From Psychrobacter vallis (GTDB lineage: Bacteria > Pseudomonadota > Gammaproteobacteria > Pseudomonadales > Moraxellaceae): DNA of 64,000 nt. The notes below the pieces were generated by a model, which saw nothing but the letters and a program-made list of their open reading frames with translations, was not told the origin of the DNA and did not search any database. Positions 50,976-60,744 of this stretch are shown piece after piece. The stretch is taken from NCBI RefSeq assembly GCF_904846715.1, contig NZ_CAJHBU010000008.1:62001-126000 (forward strand), given 5' to 3'. A program made the translations under genes and the position numbers. Position 1 is the stretch's first letter. Every line of letters starts with the position of its first letter.

Positions 50976-53900
50976 CTACTCATAGTCATCGAAGATTTTG
51001 TTTAGCCTGTTGAGGCTACTGACGATTAGCTTGCCAGATTGATCGGTACTGCTATCAATCGCCAGCTTCTCGTCCATACGTATAGTCAGCGGTTCTAATG
51101 CTTGCTTAAGGGCATTTGCCATGAGTGCGGTCTGCTGATGAATATCAGGCGTATCGCTATCTGCTATTTGATCGTCATTACTCTTAATCAGGTTCTCCGT
51201 TAAGCTATGAGACAAGCTATCCGCCATGTTTTGTGCCAGCTGTTCAACGGCATCGACCAGCTGTGTCATCAGTGCTTTTTGCACGTCTTGGTTTTGCTTG
51301 AGATACTCGCCTTCGGCTTTATGATCGTGCTTATATATTTGCAGCAATTGGCTCACGCTTTTCTCAAAGCCATTATCGATGCTATCGCTGACGACTTTGG
51401 CATTATTGATCACGCTATCGGCTAGGATTTTTTGTGAGGCTAACTGCGCCTCAATCTGAGTCTCTAACTGGGCTTGGCGCTCTACTTCTCGTAAGCGAGC
51501 GATTTGCTCTGGGTCATTTTTGGTTAAGTACGTCTCAAACTGGCTGCTGATGGCATTGAAGCCACTCGCCAAATCCACCAACTGCGCGACGATTCGCGCG
51601 CCCGTATCACCGTCTTCGCCGCCCATGGCTTTGTTACGTAAGAAGTCGGCTTTGATTTGCGACCATCGTGCTTTTTCTGCTTCGGTCAAGACACCGCGCA
51701 TCTCGCCAAGCTTGAGCAAGTTACTCTCTGCACCTTGGGTCAATAGTTGCGACTCGCCCAAATAGTGATCGTCTATCAACTGGTTAAGCTCTGCTTCATT
51801 CATGACCGCCGACAGCTTTTCAGTCATCTTATTCATATTACGATAACTGCCTTGCAGCTTGAATATCGGCTCAATACGATATTTATCATCTTGCGAGGCA
51901 GAAGCAATGTAGGCTTGATTGACATCGAGAATGACTGCTTGCACCCGAAACATATGACGCAAGATGGCGACAACCTCATTAATCTCTGAGGTGCTATATG
52001 GATAAGTCAGATCGCTGCTTTGTGCTTGCGCGAGGTTGGCATTGTCCGTTTTTGCCATTTTAATCAAACGATGTACATCGCTTAAATCACGGTTGGCCAG
52101 TGGTGCTAGAACCGTATTAGAAGTCAGCGAGTTTTCGATATAACTGAGTGCAAAAATCTCTTCCATGCCGCTCATGATATCGCCTAAGTTGTAGATATCG
52201 GCACGGTTGGCGAGCATATCAGGCACTTTAAACGCTTCACCGCTTTCGGTGTACGGATTACCAGCCATGACCACGCAGAACTTTTTGCCACGCATGTCAT
52301 AGGTTTTGGTCTTACCTTGCCAGACGCCATCTATACGGCGTGTGCCATCGCCCAATGAAATAAACTTCTGCAAAAACTCCGCATGTGTATGCTGGATGTC
52401 ATCGAGATAAAGCATGACGTTATTGCCCATCTCAAAGGCTAAGTTGATTTTATTCAGCTCTTCTCTTGCGGTGGCATTGGGTGCTTTTTCTGGATCTAAT
52501 GAGGTGACATCATGACCGAGTGACGGACAGTTAATCTTCATAAAGATAAGGCCGAGACGATTGGCTACATATTCCATCAAGGTCGTTTTACCATAACCTG
52601 GTGGCGATATCATCATGAGGATACCCATCAAGTCGGTACGCTTATCTTCGCCGACCGTGCCCATCTGCTTGGCGAGGTTGTCACCGATCAGTGGCAGATA
52701 GCTCTCGTTAATCAGACGGTTACGCACAAATGAGGACAATGGACGCGGCATAAACTCATCCAGTCGCAACGTTTCTTTTGAGTCATGCAATATCTCTGAA
52801 CGCATCGCCAGATAACGTCTGTAAGCAGGGATGACTTGAGTATCATGATGATGCAGACGATTTAAGAAATCATCGACAGCAAAGGTTAAAGTCTGCTGAT
52901 GAATACGCGCATGCTCACCCAATAGATTGTTAACTTGACTCTCAAGCGATACCTTACCCGTGCTACGCTCAAAACTCTGCACTGGATTGAGTGGGTTATT
53001 GATACTGGTCAATGACATGGGTGATGAGGTGATTGAGGAAAATGATAAGGCAGATGGCGTAGCATTTGTACCTTGATTACCTAGACCGTTATTGTTTTGA
53101 CCTTTATTAAGCGCCCCTTTATCAAAGCTCGCGCCTGAGTCAATAAGGCGCTGTACCAAGGCTTCACGCTGGGTATCATTTAATTGGGTAAGTAAAACAG
53201 CAATGGCTTCAGGCACATAATGGCGACCACTCTCTAGCTGTTGTTTGCGTAGCGCCTCTTTTTCCTTACTCTCAGCAATCTGCTCTTCACTGAGTGCGCC
53301 TTCTTTACCATCCGTTTGATCACTAGGCGTCTCAGTATTACCGTAAGTCTTATCAAGTAACGCATGAAACCATGTGGCTAATAGCTCATAAGCAGATTTG
53401 GGTTGAAAGCCAAGCTTACCGATTGCAGATTGTAGTTGCTCAAAGCTGGCAGTATGTTGCGCGCTGCCTGAAGCACTGTTCAACGTTTGGCTTAGTTGCT
53501 CACACAACTGCTGCGCTTGTTGACTGGTTTGCCAGCTTATTGCGTTATATGCGCCTGCATTCGATTCAGCCGACTGCCCCATGACGCTAACTAAGTATTC
53601 ACTAGCCAGCTGAACATAACTTGGTTTAAAGATATTGCTCTTATGAATGTCGCTGGTATTTGAATTGAGTTCTGAATCCAATGCGGCATCTGACGGCTTT
53701 TTAGCATCGTCATTATGAGCTATGACGAAGTGACGCATCACTTGGCTCATGTCTTCAACTAGCAAAGATTTCGCCGTGTCACTGCCGAGTGCGAGGCGCA
53801 GTTGCTCAGCGGTAGCCGCTCTATCCGTCCAGTTGCTCGCACGCGTCAGCACTGATTCATTCAGCCAATTGTCATAACCGAACTGGCGCAAGCTGTCTAA

Positions 53901-56900
53901 ACCAAGTGCTTGTACGATATTTAACTGCCAATAAAATAATTGCGCCAGTGCTCGTACTTGCGGCGTATAAATGAGTAGCCCTGCCGCGCGTAATGTCGGC
54001 AATATTTGCATCAATAATAGCGTGGCATCATGGTCATGAATGCCCTTGTCATAACCCAGCTGATAGCGCGGGGTGGCGTAGGCTTTGACCAATTTGGACA
54101 ATGGACTGTCATTATCAATATCACCATTAACATCTAGGGTAATAACGGTCTCGTCATACGCACGATATAGACGCGTTTCAGTCAAGCCATCTTGGCTATT
54201 CTTAGCACTTTCGATAATGCTATAAGCCAAGTACTCCGCACGGTACACCTTGTCAGACTCGGAGGCGATATTCATATCCCAATACGGGCGCAAAGCGTTT
54301 AGCTCAGTATTATTGAGCACTTCATAATAATCTGTCCCCGTTAGATGCAAATTCAGCACACGCTTGCCATCTGACTGTTGACGGCTGAGCAAGGTTAAAT
54401 CTAAGGGCTGCGTATTGACCGAAAAACGGTGCTTGCCCAGTTTGATGATCTGACCGCCATCTTCAAACAAGTCCGATTTGTCTTTTAGACTCTTATAGCT
54501 CTCGATTTGAATGGCTTTCAGGCGCGCGTCGATATCATCGGCTTTGACGCTAAAGCCCATCGCTTGCAGCTCTTTTGCGATGTGACGTACTTTTTGTACC
54601 AGACCATCTGAGGCAAAGTAAGTGTTTAACGCCTCTTCCTCTGTAAAGCCAGTGACGCCTGTGCTTTGCGTGCGTTTTTTGATACTCTCAAGCATCCGCA
54701 GCGCACCATCGCCTAAGTTTTGCGCTTTGCGATTACGGGCATCGAGCAGTTGCTGCTTATGATTTTCAAAGGTTTCGTAAATCTCTTCACGTTTGCTAAT
54801 GATATCTGCTAAAAACTGATCGCCACTATTGGTCTCTGGATCAGCGAACTGGCTTTCCAATTCTTCTAACTGCACCAGCAGTTTTGCCATTTGCTCATCT
54901 GATTTCTCAGGTGTATTGGCGATCGATAAAGCATTAGCAATCGACTGACCAAACAGCTTAAACTGCGCGCCAAATTGCGCAACGGCCTCAGCCGATCCTA
55001 AGTTTTTGCGTTTATGATTGAGCTTGGCTTTGCTCTGATTCAGGCTGGCATAAATGGTCGATATGTCATCGATGATTTGCGTACGCACTGTGGCATCAGC
55101 AACATCCAACGTACCTAGCAACTCGGTCAATAAATCTAGCCCTTGCGCTGTCTCGTCAATTTTTTCTAGTACAGGTTTTAGTTCGGCATTGGTTTCTGCC
55201 GTGTTTAAGCGCTCACTGACATCTACCAATATCCCTTCATAGCTTGATAATGCTTCTTCACCGCTTAAAAACAGCACGGTTTTTTCGGCAAGCTCGCTTT
55301 CTGCTTCTTCTAGCTGCGCCTGCAACGCTTCTAATTTACCACTGTCTAAATAGCGCAAATCCTCCAAGCTGACCAAGCGACCCTTTTGTCGTCTTAATGC
55401 CGACAGCTGATCGACATAATCGCTGGCAGACTCAAACGTCGTGACCCGTATCTGCCGCAAAATCTCATTTTGCTGAGCTTCGGCATCCGCGAGCGCGGTT
55501 TGCGTTTGCTTTTGGATACTTTGAACTTTGGCAAATTCATCAATGACCAGCTCAGCGGTCGCCGTCACTTCTTTAATACTACTGGCGACGTCAGTCAACT
55601 CAGGCTCAGACAGCCAATAATAGCTATCAAAAAGCCGACTGGTATTGTCCGACAGTTCTTCATAGAGTTTTTGCGACACGCTTTGATTGTCAATAAGACG
55701 CGTAATGCTATAAAGATCAGAGATGCCACGCACCAGCTCTTTGTTCCCGATTTTGCCATAAAAGCTGGTGCTCTCAGGCAGTTCGCTCACATACTCAGGC
55801 GAGGCATAAGGCGTATGCCATATTTGCATCGGATGAATGCGCGACGGCTCACTTTGATCACTAAACAGCACCAAGCGACCATTGTCTGCCAAGGCCATAC
55901 CATTGCAATAGATAGGATTTGCCAATTGTTTTTTGATCAAGTTATACGGAAATAACCCCGTGACACCTAAATCTCTATCATAAAATAAGAATAAAACATC
56001 CTCACCATTTGGCGATATGATCTTACGTTTAAACTTTAAGTCTGTGGCGCCGACACTGTTGGCATCGAAAAGCTTGTATTCGCCCGTTTGCAGATAATAA
56101 CCACCCGGAAATATAATGCCGTGGTCTTCTGGCAGCTGCACACACGACTGACCAATCGCATCTAAACGCAGCACCGCTTCGGTTAAGGTGTTATAAACGA
56201 AATAACGATAGCTGTCCTCGCGATAAGGCAGTATTTTGAGCAGTATGAGGCTACCGACTTTGGCATAAGCAATCTCAGCATCAGTCAGCGACTGAGTACG
56301 ATCATTCACAGGCTCGCTATAAATACCCTGCCCTGATTGCGTATTGTCCTCAATCTTAATGGTCAAATCACCACCGACCGTTTCCACAAATATCGTATCT
56401 AAGATATTCATGTGTGGATACTTACCATTGACCATCTGATCACGTGTGGTATCGATCCAATCAAAGTCATAAGCAGGCGGCAACTCAATGTCACGCTCTC
56501 CTCGATTATCGACGTAGGCGACTTGCGCTGACTTTGGTGTGCCTTGGCTAAAATCTAATGCAAAACGAAACACTCGAATATCGGTGATGCGCTCACCAAT
56601 TTGAAACGCCAACAGCAGTTTGCTGTCTTTAACGGTCAGTTGAATGAGGCGTGTTTGCTTGTAATATCGATATAACTCATTGAAGTCTTGGACAAAGGCA
56701 TCTTGAGCTAAAAAAGTCCCTTTTAAATCGACCTCTTCAAGCTGATAGTCTTGCTCAGTGCTTTCTTTATGAATGCTATCATCACTACCGAGATCGCTCT
56801 GCTGACTTTCATCACGACCATCTTTATCAGCAGTGTCTATCAAGCGATATAATGACAGCACATCTTTAATGTTACTTGCCCGCTTTAGCCCCATAAACAC

Positions 56901-57191
56901 GTTGTAGCCAAATAGCAGATAATCACCGACTTGCACCATATCCTGCGCCACACAGTTATGTTCGGTACGAATACGCGTGCGGGCAATGACTTGCATTTGG
57001 GTGCTGCCGAACTCTTGCAAGCGTGCATTATTCAGGGTAGCCGTTTGTTGCTCTAGACGACTGCCTTGCTCGGTCAGACGCTTTTTGATGAGCTCATAAG
57101 CATTACCAGAGGCAACTGCCTGATCGGTTTGATTGGCTTGGTTGTGAGTGTCTTTGCTAGCCGCATCGGTTGGTTTTTGCGTGTCCGCCAT
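50976..57191 (-). CDS. Giant AAA+ ATPase, DUF3686 'DNA repair ATPase' type
   Basis: About 2071 residues from ATG 57189-57191 (GACGAG just upstream); a TTG ten codons earlier is possible. The N-terminal ~500 residues look like a beta-propeller-type repeat region (LYRLID..., DLFPYNLIKKQ..., IHPMQIWHTPYASPEY). Long coiled coils follow (about 590-900). A conserved DUF3686 region comes next, then the AAA+ core with Walker A GYGKTT (~residue 1531) and Walker B MLYLDDIQ. A second helical/coiled-coil tail ends the protein. The family is called 'DNA repair ATPase' but its role is not established. It is downstream of the flotillin and NfeD-like genes. Confidence 0.85.
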   Translation of the reverse strand: MADTQKPTDAASKDTHNQANQTDQAVASGNAYELIKKRLTEQGSRLEQQTATLNNARLQEFGSTQMQVIARTRIRTEHNCVAQDMVQVGDYLLFGYNVFMGLKRASNIKDVLSLYRLIDTADKDGRDESQQSDLGSDDSIHKESTEQDYQLEEVDLKGTFLAQDAFVQDFNELYRYYKQTRLIQLTVKDSKLLLAFQIGERITDIRVFRFALDFSQGTPKSAQVAYVDNRGERDIELPPAYDFDWIDTTRDQMVNGKYPHMNILDTIFVETVGGDLTIKIEDNTQSGQGIYSEPVNDRTQSLTDAEIAYAKVGSLILLKILPYREDSYRYFVYNTLTEAVLRLDAIGQSCVQLPEDHGIIFPGGYYLQTGEYKLFDANSVGATDLKFKRKIISPNGEDVLFLFYDRDLGVTGLFPYNLIKKQLANPIYCNGMALADNGRLVLFSDQSEPSRIHPMQIWHTPYASPEYVSELPESTSFYGKIGNKELVRGISDLYSITRLIDNQSVSQKLYEELSDNTSRLFDSYYWLSEPELTDVASSIKEVTATAELVIDEFAKVQSIQKQTQTALADAEAQQNEILRQIRVTTFESASDYVDQLSALRRQKGRLVSLEDLRYLDSGKLEALQAQLEEAESELAEKTVLFLSGEEALSSYEGILVDVSERLNTAETNAELKPVLEKIDETAQGLDLLTELLGTLDVADATVRTQIIDDISTIYASLNQSKAKLNHKRKNLGSAEAVAQFGAQFKLFGQSIANALSIANTPEKSDEQMAKLLVQLEELESQFADPETNSGDQFLADIISKREEIYETFENHKQQLLDARNRKAQNLGDGALRMLESIKKRTQSTGVTGFTEEEALNTYFASDGLVQKVRHIAKELQAMGFSVKADDIDARLKAIQIESYKSLKDKSDLFEDGGQIIKLGKHRFSVNTQPLDLTLLSRQQSDGKRVLNLHLTGTDYYEVLNNTELNALRPYWDMNIASESDKVYRAEYLAYSIIESAKNSQDGLTETRLYRAYDETVITLDVNGDIDNDSPLSKLVKAYATPRYQLGYDKGIHDHDATLLLMQILPTLRAAGLLIYTPQVRALAQLFYWQLNIVQALGLDSLRQFGYDNWLNESVLTRASNWTDRAATAEQLRLALGSDTAKSLLVEDMSQVMRHFVIAHNDDAKKPSDAALDSELNSNTSDIHKSNIFKPSYVQLASEYLVSVMGQSAESNAGAYNAISWQTSQQAQQLCEQLSQTLNSASGSAQHTASFEQLQSAIGKLGFQPKSAYELLATWFHALLDKTYGNTETPSDQTDGKEGALSEEQIAESKEKEALRKQQLESGRHYVPEAIAVLLTQLNDTQREALVQRLIDSGASFDKGALNKGQNNNGLGNQGTNATPSALSFSSITSSPMSLTSINNPLNPVQSFERSTGKVSLESQVNNLLGEHARIHQQTLTFAVDDFLNRLHHHDTQVIPAYRRYLAMRSEILHDSKETLRLDEFMPRPLSSFVRNRLINESYLPLIGDNLAKQMGTVGEDKRTDLMGILMMISPPGYGKTTLMEYVANRLGLIFMKINCPSLGHDVTSLDPEKAPNATAREELNKINLAFEMGNNVMLYLDDIQHTHAEFLQKFISLGDGTRRIDGVWQGKTKTYDMRGKKFCVVMAGNPYTESGEAFKVPDMLANRADIYNLGDIMSGMEEIFALSYIENSLTSNTVLAPLANRDLSDVHRLIKMAKTDNANLAQAQSSDLTYPYSTSEINEVVAILRHMFRVQAVILDVNQAYIASASQDDKYRIEPIFKLQGSYRNMNKMTEKLSAVMNEAELNQLIDDHYLGESQLLTQGAESNLLKLGEMRGVLTEAEKARWSQIKADFLRNKAMGGEDGDTGARIVAQLVDLASGFNAISSQFETYLTKNDPEQIARLREVERQAQLETQIEAQLASQKILADSVINNAKVVSDSIDNGFEKSVSQLLQIYKHDHKAEGEYLKQNQDVQKALMTQLVDAVEQLAQNMADSLSHSLTENLIKSNDDQIADSDTPDIHQQTALMANALKQALEPLTIRMDEKLAIDSSTDQSGKLIVSSLNRLNKIFDDYE

Positions 57192-57237
57192 TGTTGCTCG
57201 TCCATTTTTATTATTGGGCAATCAGGAAAATAAAAAG

Positions 57238-57346
57238 CTATAGCCAATCCTCTATAAATTAGATACGGTGTCAGTCTCGTTCAGTCTACTACTTGTAGTA
57301 CTTTCACTCAGCTTCCTTGTATCTAAATTATATTGAACCGACTATA
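57238..57346. repeat. 109-bp dispersed repeat, copy A
   Basis: Starts CTATAGCCAATCC and ends GAACCGACTATA, so the ends are short inverted repeats (TATAG.C). About 80% identical by eye to the copy at 59637-59745, same length and orientation, and placed about 45 bp upstream of the giant ATPase start. Confidence 0.85.
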
Positions 57347-57536
57347 TTTATATTAAAGAAGTATTATGCGTAAAAAAGCACTTGGCTAATCTAAAAAAAC
57401 GCGTCATCACTGCTGATTTTTTAGATTAGCCAACTCATTTTCAGCGAAAACATTGAAAGTAAGTTGGTTAAAGCAATCTGCCACCTAAATGACAAATTGC
57501 TTATAAATACTGAAATTTATACCAATCGCCCATCGT

Positions 57537-59612
57537 TTAAGCTGTTTTGTCATCATTTGACTGATTGGCTTTCATCACTTGATTGGCCATTACGCCATTG
57601 ATAATACCGCTCAATGTGTCTGACTTACCCGCTAGGCCATCAATGGCTTTACCGATCGACAGTGACTTAGCAAAGTTATCAAAGAAATGTGCTTCACCGC
57701 CCACGATATCGATTTTGGCTTTTTGTAGCGCCACTGCCAAGACTTCAGCATTTTCTTTGGCAATCTCTTTACCTGCTTCGATTGACGCCAGCGCTTCTTG
57801 CAAGGCCGTCTCAAGACTCATGCGGAACTCTTCGTGCTCGCGTGCTTCTTTGCTCATGCTACCCATGGCATTAAACTTCTCGACCAAACCATCTGCTTCG
57901 GCTTGGAAATGTGCACGAGTCACTTCGGCTTTTGCCAGTCCAACTTCACGTTCTGCCTTGGCATTTGACTCACCGCGAGCGGCAATAACCTGAGCATTTG
58001 CCATACCGACATCGCGCTCGGCTTGGGCATTAGATTCACCGCGAGCCGCGATAATTTCTGCGTCTACCATACCAATATCACGCTCAGCTTTTGCTTTAGA
58101 GGCGCCGCGAGCCGCGATAACTTCGGCATCAGCCATCCCTTTTTCGCGGTCTGTCTGAGCCTGAGCCTGTCCAGTCGCTTTAATAACATTGGCTCTAGCA
58201 ATGCCTTCTTTTTCCAAAGAAACCGACTTGGCTTCTTGGATAGCCGCTTCAGCAAAGCCATGTGCAGACTCTTCGGCTTTGATACCTTCCGCCATCTTGA
58301 TTTTGGCTTCTGACTCTTTAGCAGAGGCTTCAAGATTGGCAGTAGCAAGCGTGGTAATCTCGACGGCTTTATGCTTGGCTGACAACTCTTCTGCTTCTGC
58401 TTTTTTCACCTGACGTACTTTGATTTCTTCAGCGTCCGCTTCTGCTGCCAGTACGCGCGTTTGCTTAGAGCGTTCGGCTTCACTGACTTCGCGAACTTCT
58501 TTGATACGCTCTTCTTCTTGCGCCACGGTTTTGTCTACTGCGATTCGCTCACGAATGACGTTGGCGATTTCTTTTTTCTCAAGCTCAATTGCACGCTCTG
58601 CTTCGATACGTTGCAAGTCAACTTCACGCTCACGAGAGACGATTTCTAAATCACGAGCACGCGTCACTTTTTCTTCTTCGATGACCACGGCACGCAGACG
58701 ATTTTGCCCAGCCACTTCGACTTCGCGTTGCTGATTTTCACGCTGAATCGCCAAGTCTTGCTCAACCATGATAACGGCAGTTTCTGACTTTTTACGCTCT
58801 TCTTCTTCAATCTTACGCGTTTCCGCGGTCTCACGCGCAATCACAGATGAGATTTCACGTTTTTGCTTGGCTTCAGCATCAGCTTGTTGACGCTCTAGCT
58901 CCAGCATCGCCTCTCTGGTTTCAACGTTCTTTTTCTTAACAGCCAGCTCTTCGTCACGCTCCAGCTCATTAGTGATAACGTTTTGAAAGGCGGTTAGCTG
59001 AGTAATCTTTTTGATACCTTCAGCATCTAAGATATTACTTGAGTCTAATGATGTCTTTGGCGTTTGCTCTAAGTAATCAATCGCCACATCTTCTAGGACA
59101 TAACCGTTTAGATCGTTACCAATTTCTTGAACGATACTGTCACGGAACTGGCTGCGGTTTTCAAACAACTTGACAAAATCAATCTGTTTACCAACCGTTT
59201 TTAGCGCTTCTGAGAATTTTGCATTAAATAGCTCGTTGACCGCTACCTTGTCTGACGCTCTGTCTACGCCAACTGATTTGGCTACTTTTAGGACGTCTTC
59301 TTCGGTCTCATTGACACGCAAATAAAATGCCACCGTGATATCAGCACGCATATTATCGGCACAAATCAGTCCTTCTTTACCACGTCTGTCCACCTCTAGA
59401 GTGAGCAGCGAGATTCTCATGAGTTCTTTTTTGTTGATGACTGGCCACACAAAGCCACCATCAAAGCGTACAGCGATTTTGTTGACGCCGTTGATTATGA
59501 GCGCTGTGCCCTGATCCACCTTGATATAAAAGGCTTTGAGCATCAAAAGTGCTGCCATAATGAAAACAAACGCCAGCACCACAACCACGCCGACGATAAT
59601 GAGTATGTCCAT
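57537..59612 (-). CDS. yqiK: Flotillin family protein, YqiK-like
   Basis: 691 residues from MDILIIVGVVVVLAFV, whose AAAGGA is six bases upstream; the ATG two codons earlier is too close to it. N-terminal membrane helix (about 3-26) is followed by an SPFH/Band 7 domain (about 28-200), then a very long Glu/Ala/Lys coiled coil. Four near-identical 22-residue units (GMxDAExIAARGESxAxAERD, about 485-575) are a local repeat. Flotillins scaffold membrane microdomains; E. coli YqiK affects motility and membrane stress. It lies between the NfeD-like yqiJ and the giant ATPase gene. Confidence 0.92.
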   Translation of the reverse strand: MDILIIVGVVVVLAFVFIMAALLMLKAFYIKVDQGTALIINGVNKIAVRFDGGFVWPVINKKELMRISLLTLEVDRRGKEGLICADNMRADITVAFYLRVNETEEDVLKVAKSVGVDRASDKVAVNELFNAKFSEALKTVGKQIDFVKLFENRSQFRDSIVQEIGNDLNGYVLEDVAIDYLEQTPKTSLDSSNILDAEGIKKITQLTAFQNVITNELERDEELAVKKKNVETREAMLELERQQADAEAKQKREISSVIARETAETRKIEEEERKKSETAVIMVEQDLAIQRENQQREVEVAGQNRLRAVVIEEEKVTRARDLEIVSREREVDLQRIEAERAIELEKKEIANVIRERIAVDKTVAQEEERIKEVREVSEAERSKQTRVLAAEADAEEIKVRQVKKAEAEELSAKHKAVEITTLATANLEASAKESEAKIKMAEGIKAEESAHGFAEAAIQEAKSVSLEKEGIARANVIKATGQAQAQTDREKGMADAEVIAARGASKAKAERDIGMVDAEIIAARGESNAQAERDVGMANAQVIAARGESNAKAEREVGLAKAEVTRAHFQAEADGLVEKFNAMGSMSKEAREHEEFRMSLETALQEALASIEAGKEIAKENAEVLAVALQKAKIDIVGGEAHFFDNFAKSLSIGKAIDGLAGKSDTLSGIINGVMANQVMKANQSNDDKTA
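57940..58160 (-). repeat. Tandem 66-bp repeats inside the flotillin gene
   Basis: Three to four units of about 66 bp encode GMADAEVIAARGASKAKAER, then GMVDAEIIAARGESNAQAER, then GMANAQVIAARGESNAKAER and a diverged fourth. In-frame length variation of the coiled coil is therefore possible. Confidence 0.8.
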
Positions 59613-59636
59613 GTTCATTCCTTTAATTAAAACATT

Positions 59637-59745
59637 CTATAGTCAATCCTATATAAACCAGCTACGGTGTCAGGCTTGTTCAGCATACTATTTATAGTGC
59701 TCTCACTGGCCTTCCTTGTCTCTGAATTACCTTAAACCGACTATA
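59637..59745. repeat. 109-bp dispersed repeat, copy B
   Basis: CTATAGTCAATCC to AAACCGACTATA, with a clear TATAGTC inverted end pair. It lies 25 bp upstream of the flotillin start and matches copy A in length, orientation and relation to the downstream gene. Confidence 0.85.
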
Positions 59746-59867
59746 ACCAAATTTAAAACCGTTAATATTTTTTGCCAGTCGATTAGTTTTCTTTTTCTTA
59801 TTTGATCGCGGTTGATTTGCGCTAAAAGTAATTATAAAAACCATCAGGGTTGAATTATTAGGGCGTG

Positions 59868-60518
59868 TTATTTCTCTTTAACAGGTGTTACGCGATAGGT
59901 ATTGGCCTCATCCAAATACTCTACCAACACCACTTTATCGCCTTGTTTTAGCGAGTTGTCATTGATGTCTGATCGAATTTTGAGTATCAATCCTGCACCG
60001 CCATCACTCAGCACTGCTTCACCATGTTTGTCGGTCACACTGAGCGTGCGTACCACAGCGACTTTACCCACATTATTAGACGAATTACGTTTGGGAATTT
60101 TGGCTATGTTTTTGCGAATGGGTGAAATGATCATTCCTGTCAGCCACATGGATACGACCAATACAAAAATAAGCGCTCCTGTGCCAAAGACATAATATAA
60201 AATACCCGAGTCAAAATTCTGATGTAGAAAACTGGTATATAAGTAGCTTAACAACCAACCAATTAAACTAACTAAGCTTAGTATGATGATTAAAGGCACG
60301 CCATAAAGACCAAATTTGAGCATGAGACCTGTAAAAAAGCCAGCTGAGGATAAGTCAGCAACTTCCCCTCCTGACTCCCCAAGCTCTACGGTGTCCATAT
60401 CTGCCATACCGAGTAAAGACACCACCCAATATAAGGTGACGAACATCACAAGCCCCGTAAAAATAATCGTGGGGTATAAACTGATTTTAGTGATAAATAC
60501 TAAAAAAGATTCCTGCAT
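59868..60518 (-). CDS. yqiJ: NfeD-like membrane protein, YqiJ family
   Basis: 216 residues from MQESFLVFITKIS, with AAGGAG seven bases upstream; the frame is open 18 codons more. Three to four membrane helices (about 10-37, 75-110, 120-145) precede a C-terminal OB-fold domain (GKVAVVRTLSVTDKHGEAVL ... IRSDINDNSLKQGDKVVLVEYLDEANTYRVTPV). NfeD/YqiJ proteins are usually encoded next to a flotillin and work with it in the membrane, as here. First gene of yqiJ-yqiK-ATPase. Confidence 0.9.
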   Translation of the reverse strand: MQESFLVFITKISLYPTIIFTGLVMFVTLYWVVSLLGMADMDTVELGESGGEVADLSSAGFFTGLMLKFGLYGVPLIIILSLVSLIGWLLSYLYTSFLHQNFDSGILYYVFGTGALIFVLVVSMWLTGMIISPIRKNIAKIPKRNSSNNVGKVAVVRTLSVTDKHGEAVLSDGGAGLILKIRSDINDNSLKQGDKVVLVEYLDEANTYRVTPVKEK

Positions 60519-60744
60519 GGCACGCTCCTTTTGTTCATCTAACTGGCTATCTTTATGACTCGGCAATACCACTTGGTAGGATACAACTTGAAGTGATTGG
60601 GCTTTACCCTAATTGGCTTAAACCATTTTGACACCTTATCTCTTTAACCAAGCAACCCCAAAAACTTAGGGCTATAGAATCAACTTATGTTTCTTTATGG
60701 ATGATTATATATACATTCCCTTACATAATACATAGGTTTTACCA

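Noticed and set aside
55470..55955. 161-residue plus-strand frame inside the giant ATPase gene
   Set aside because: Antisense shadow of a continuous coding frame; no recognisable domain and no start signals.
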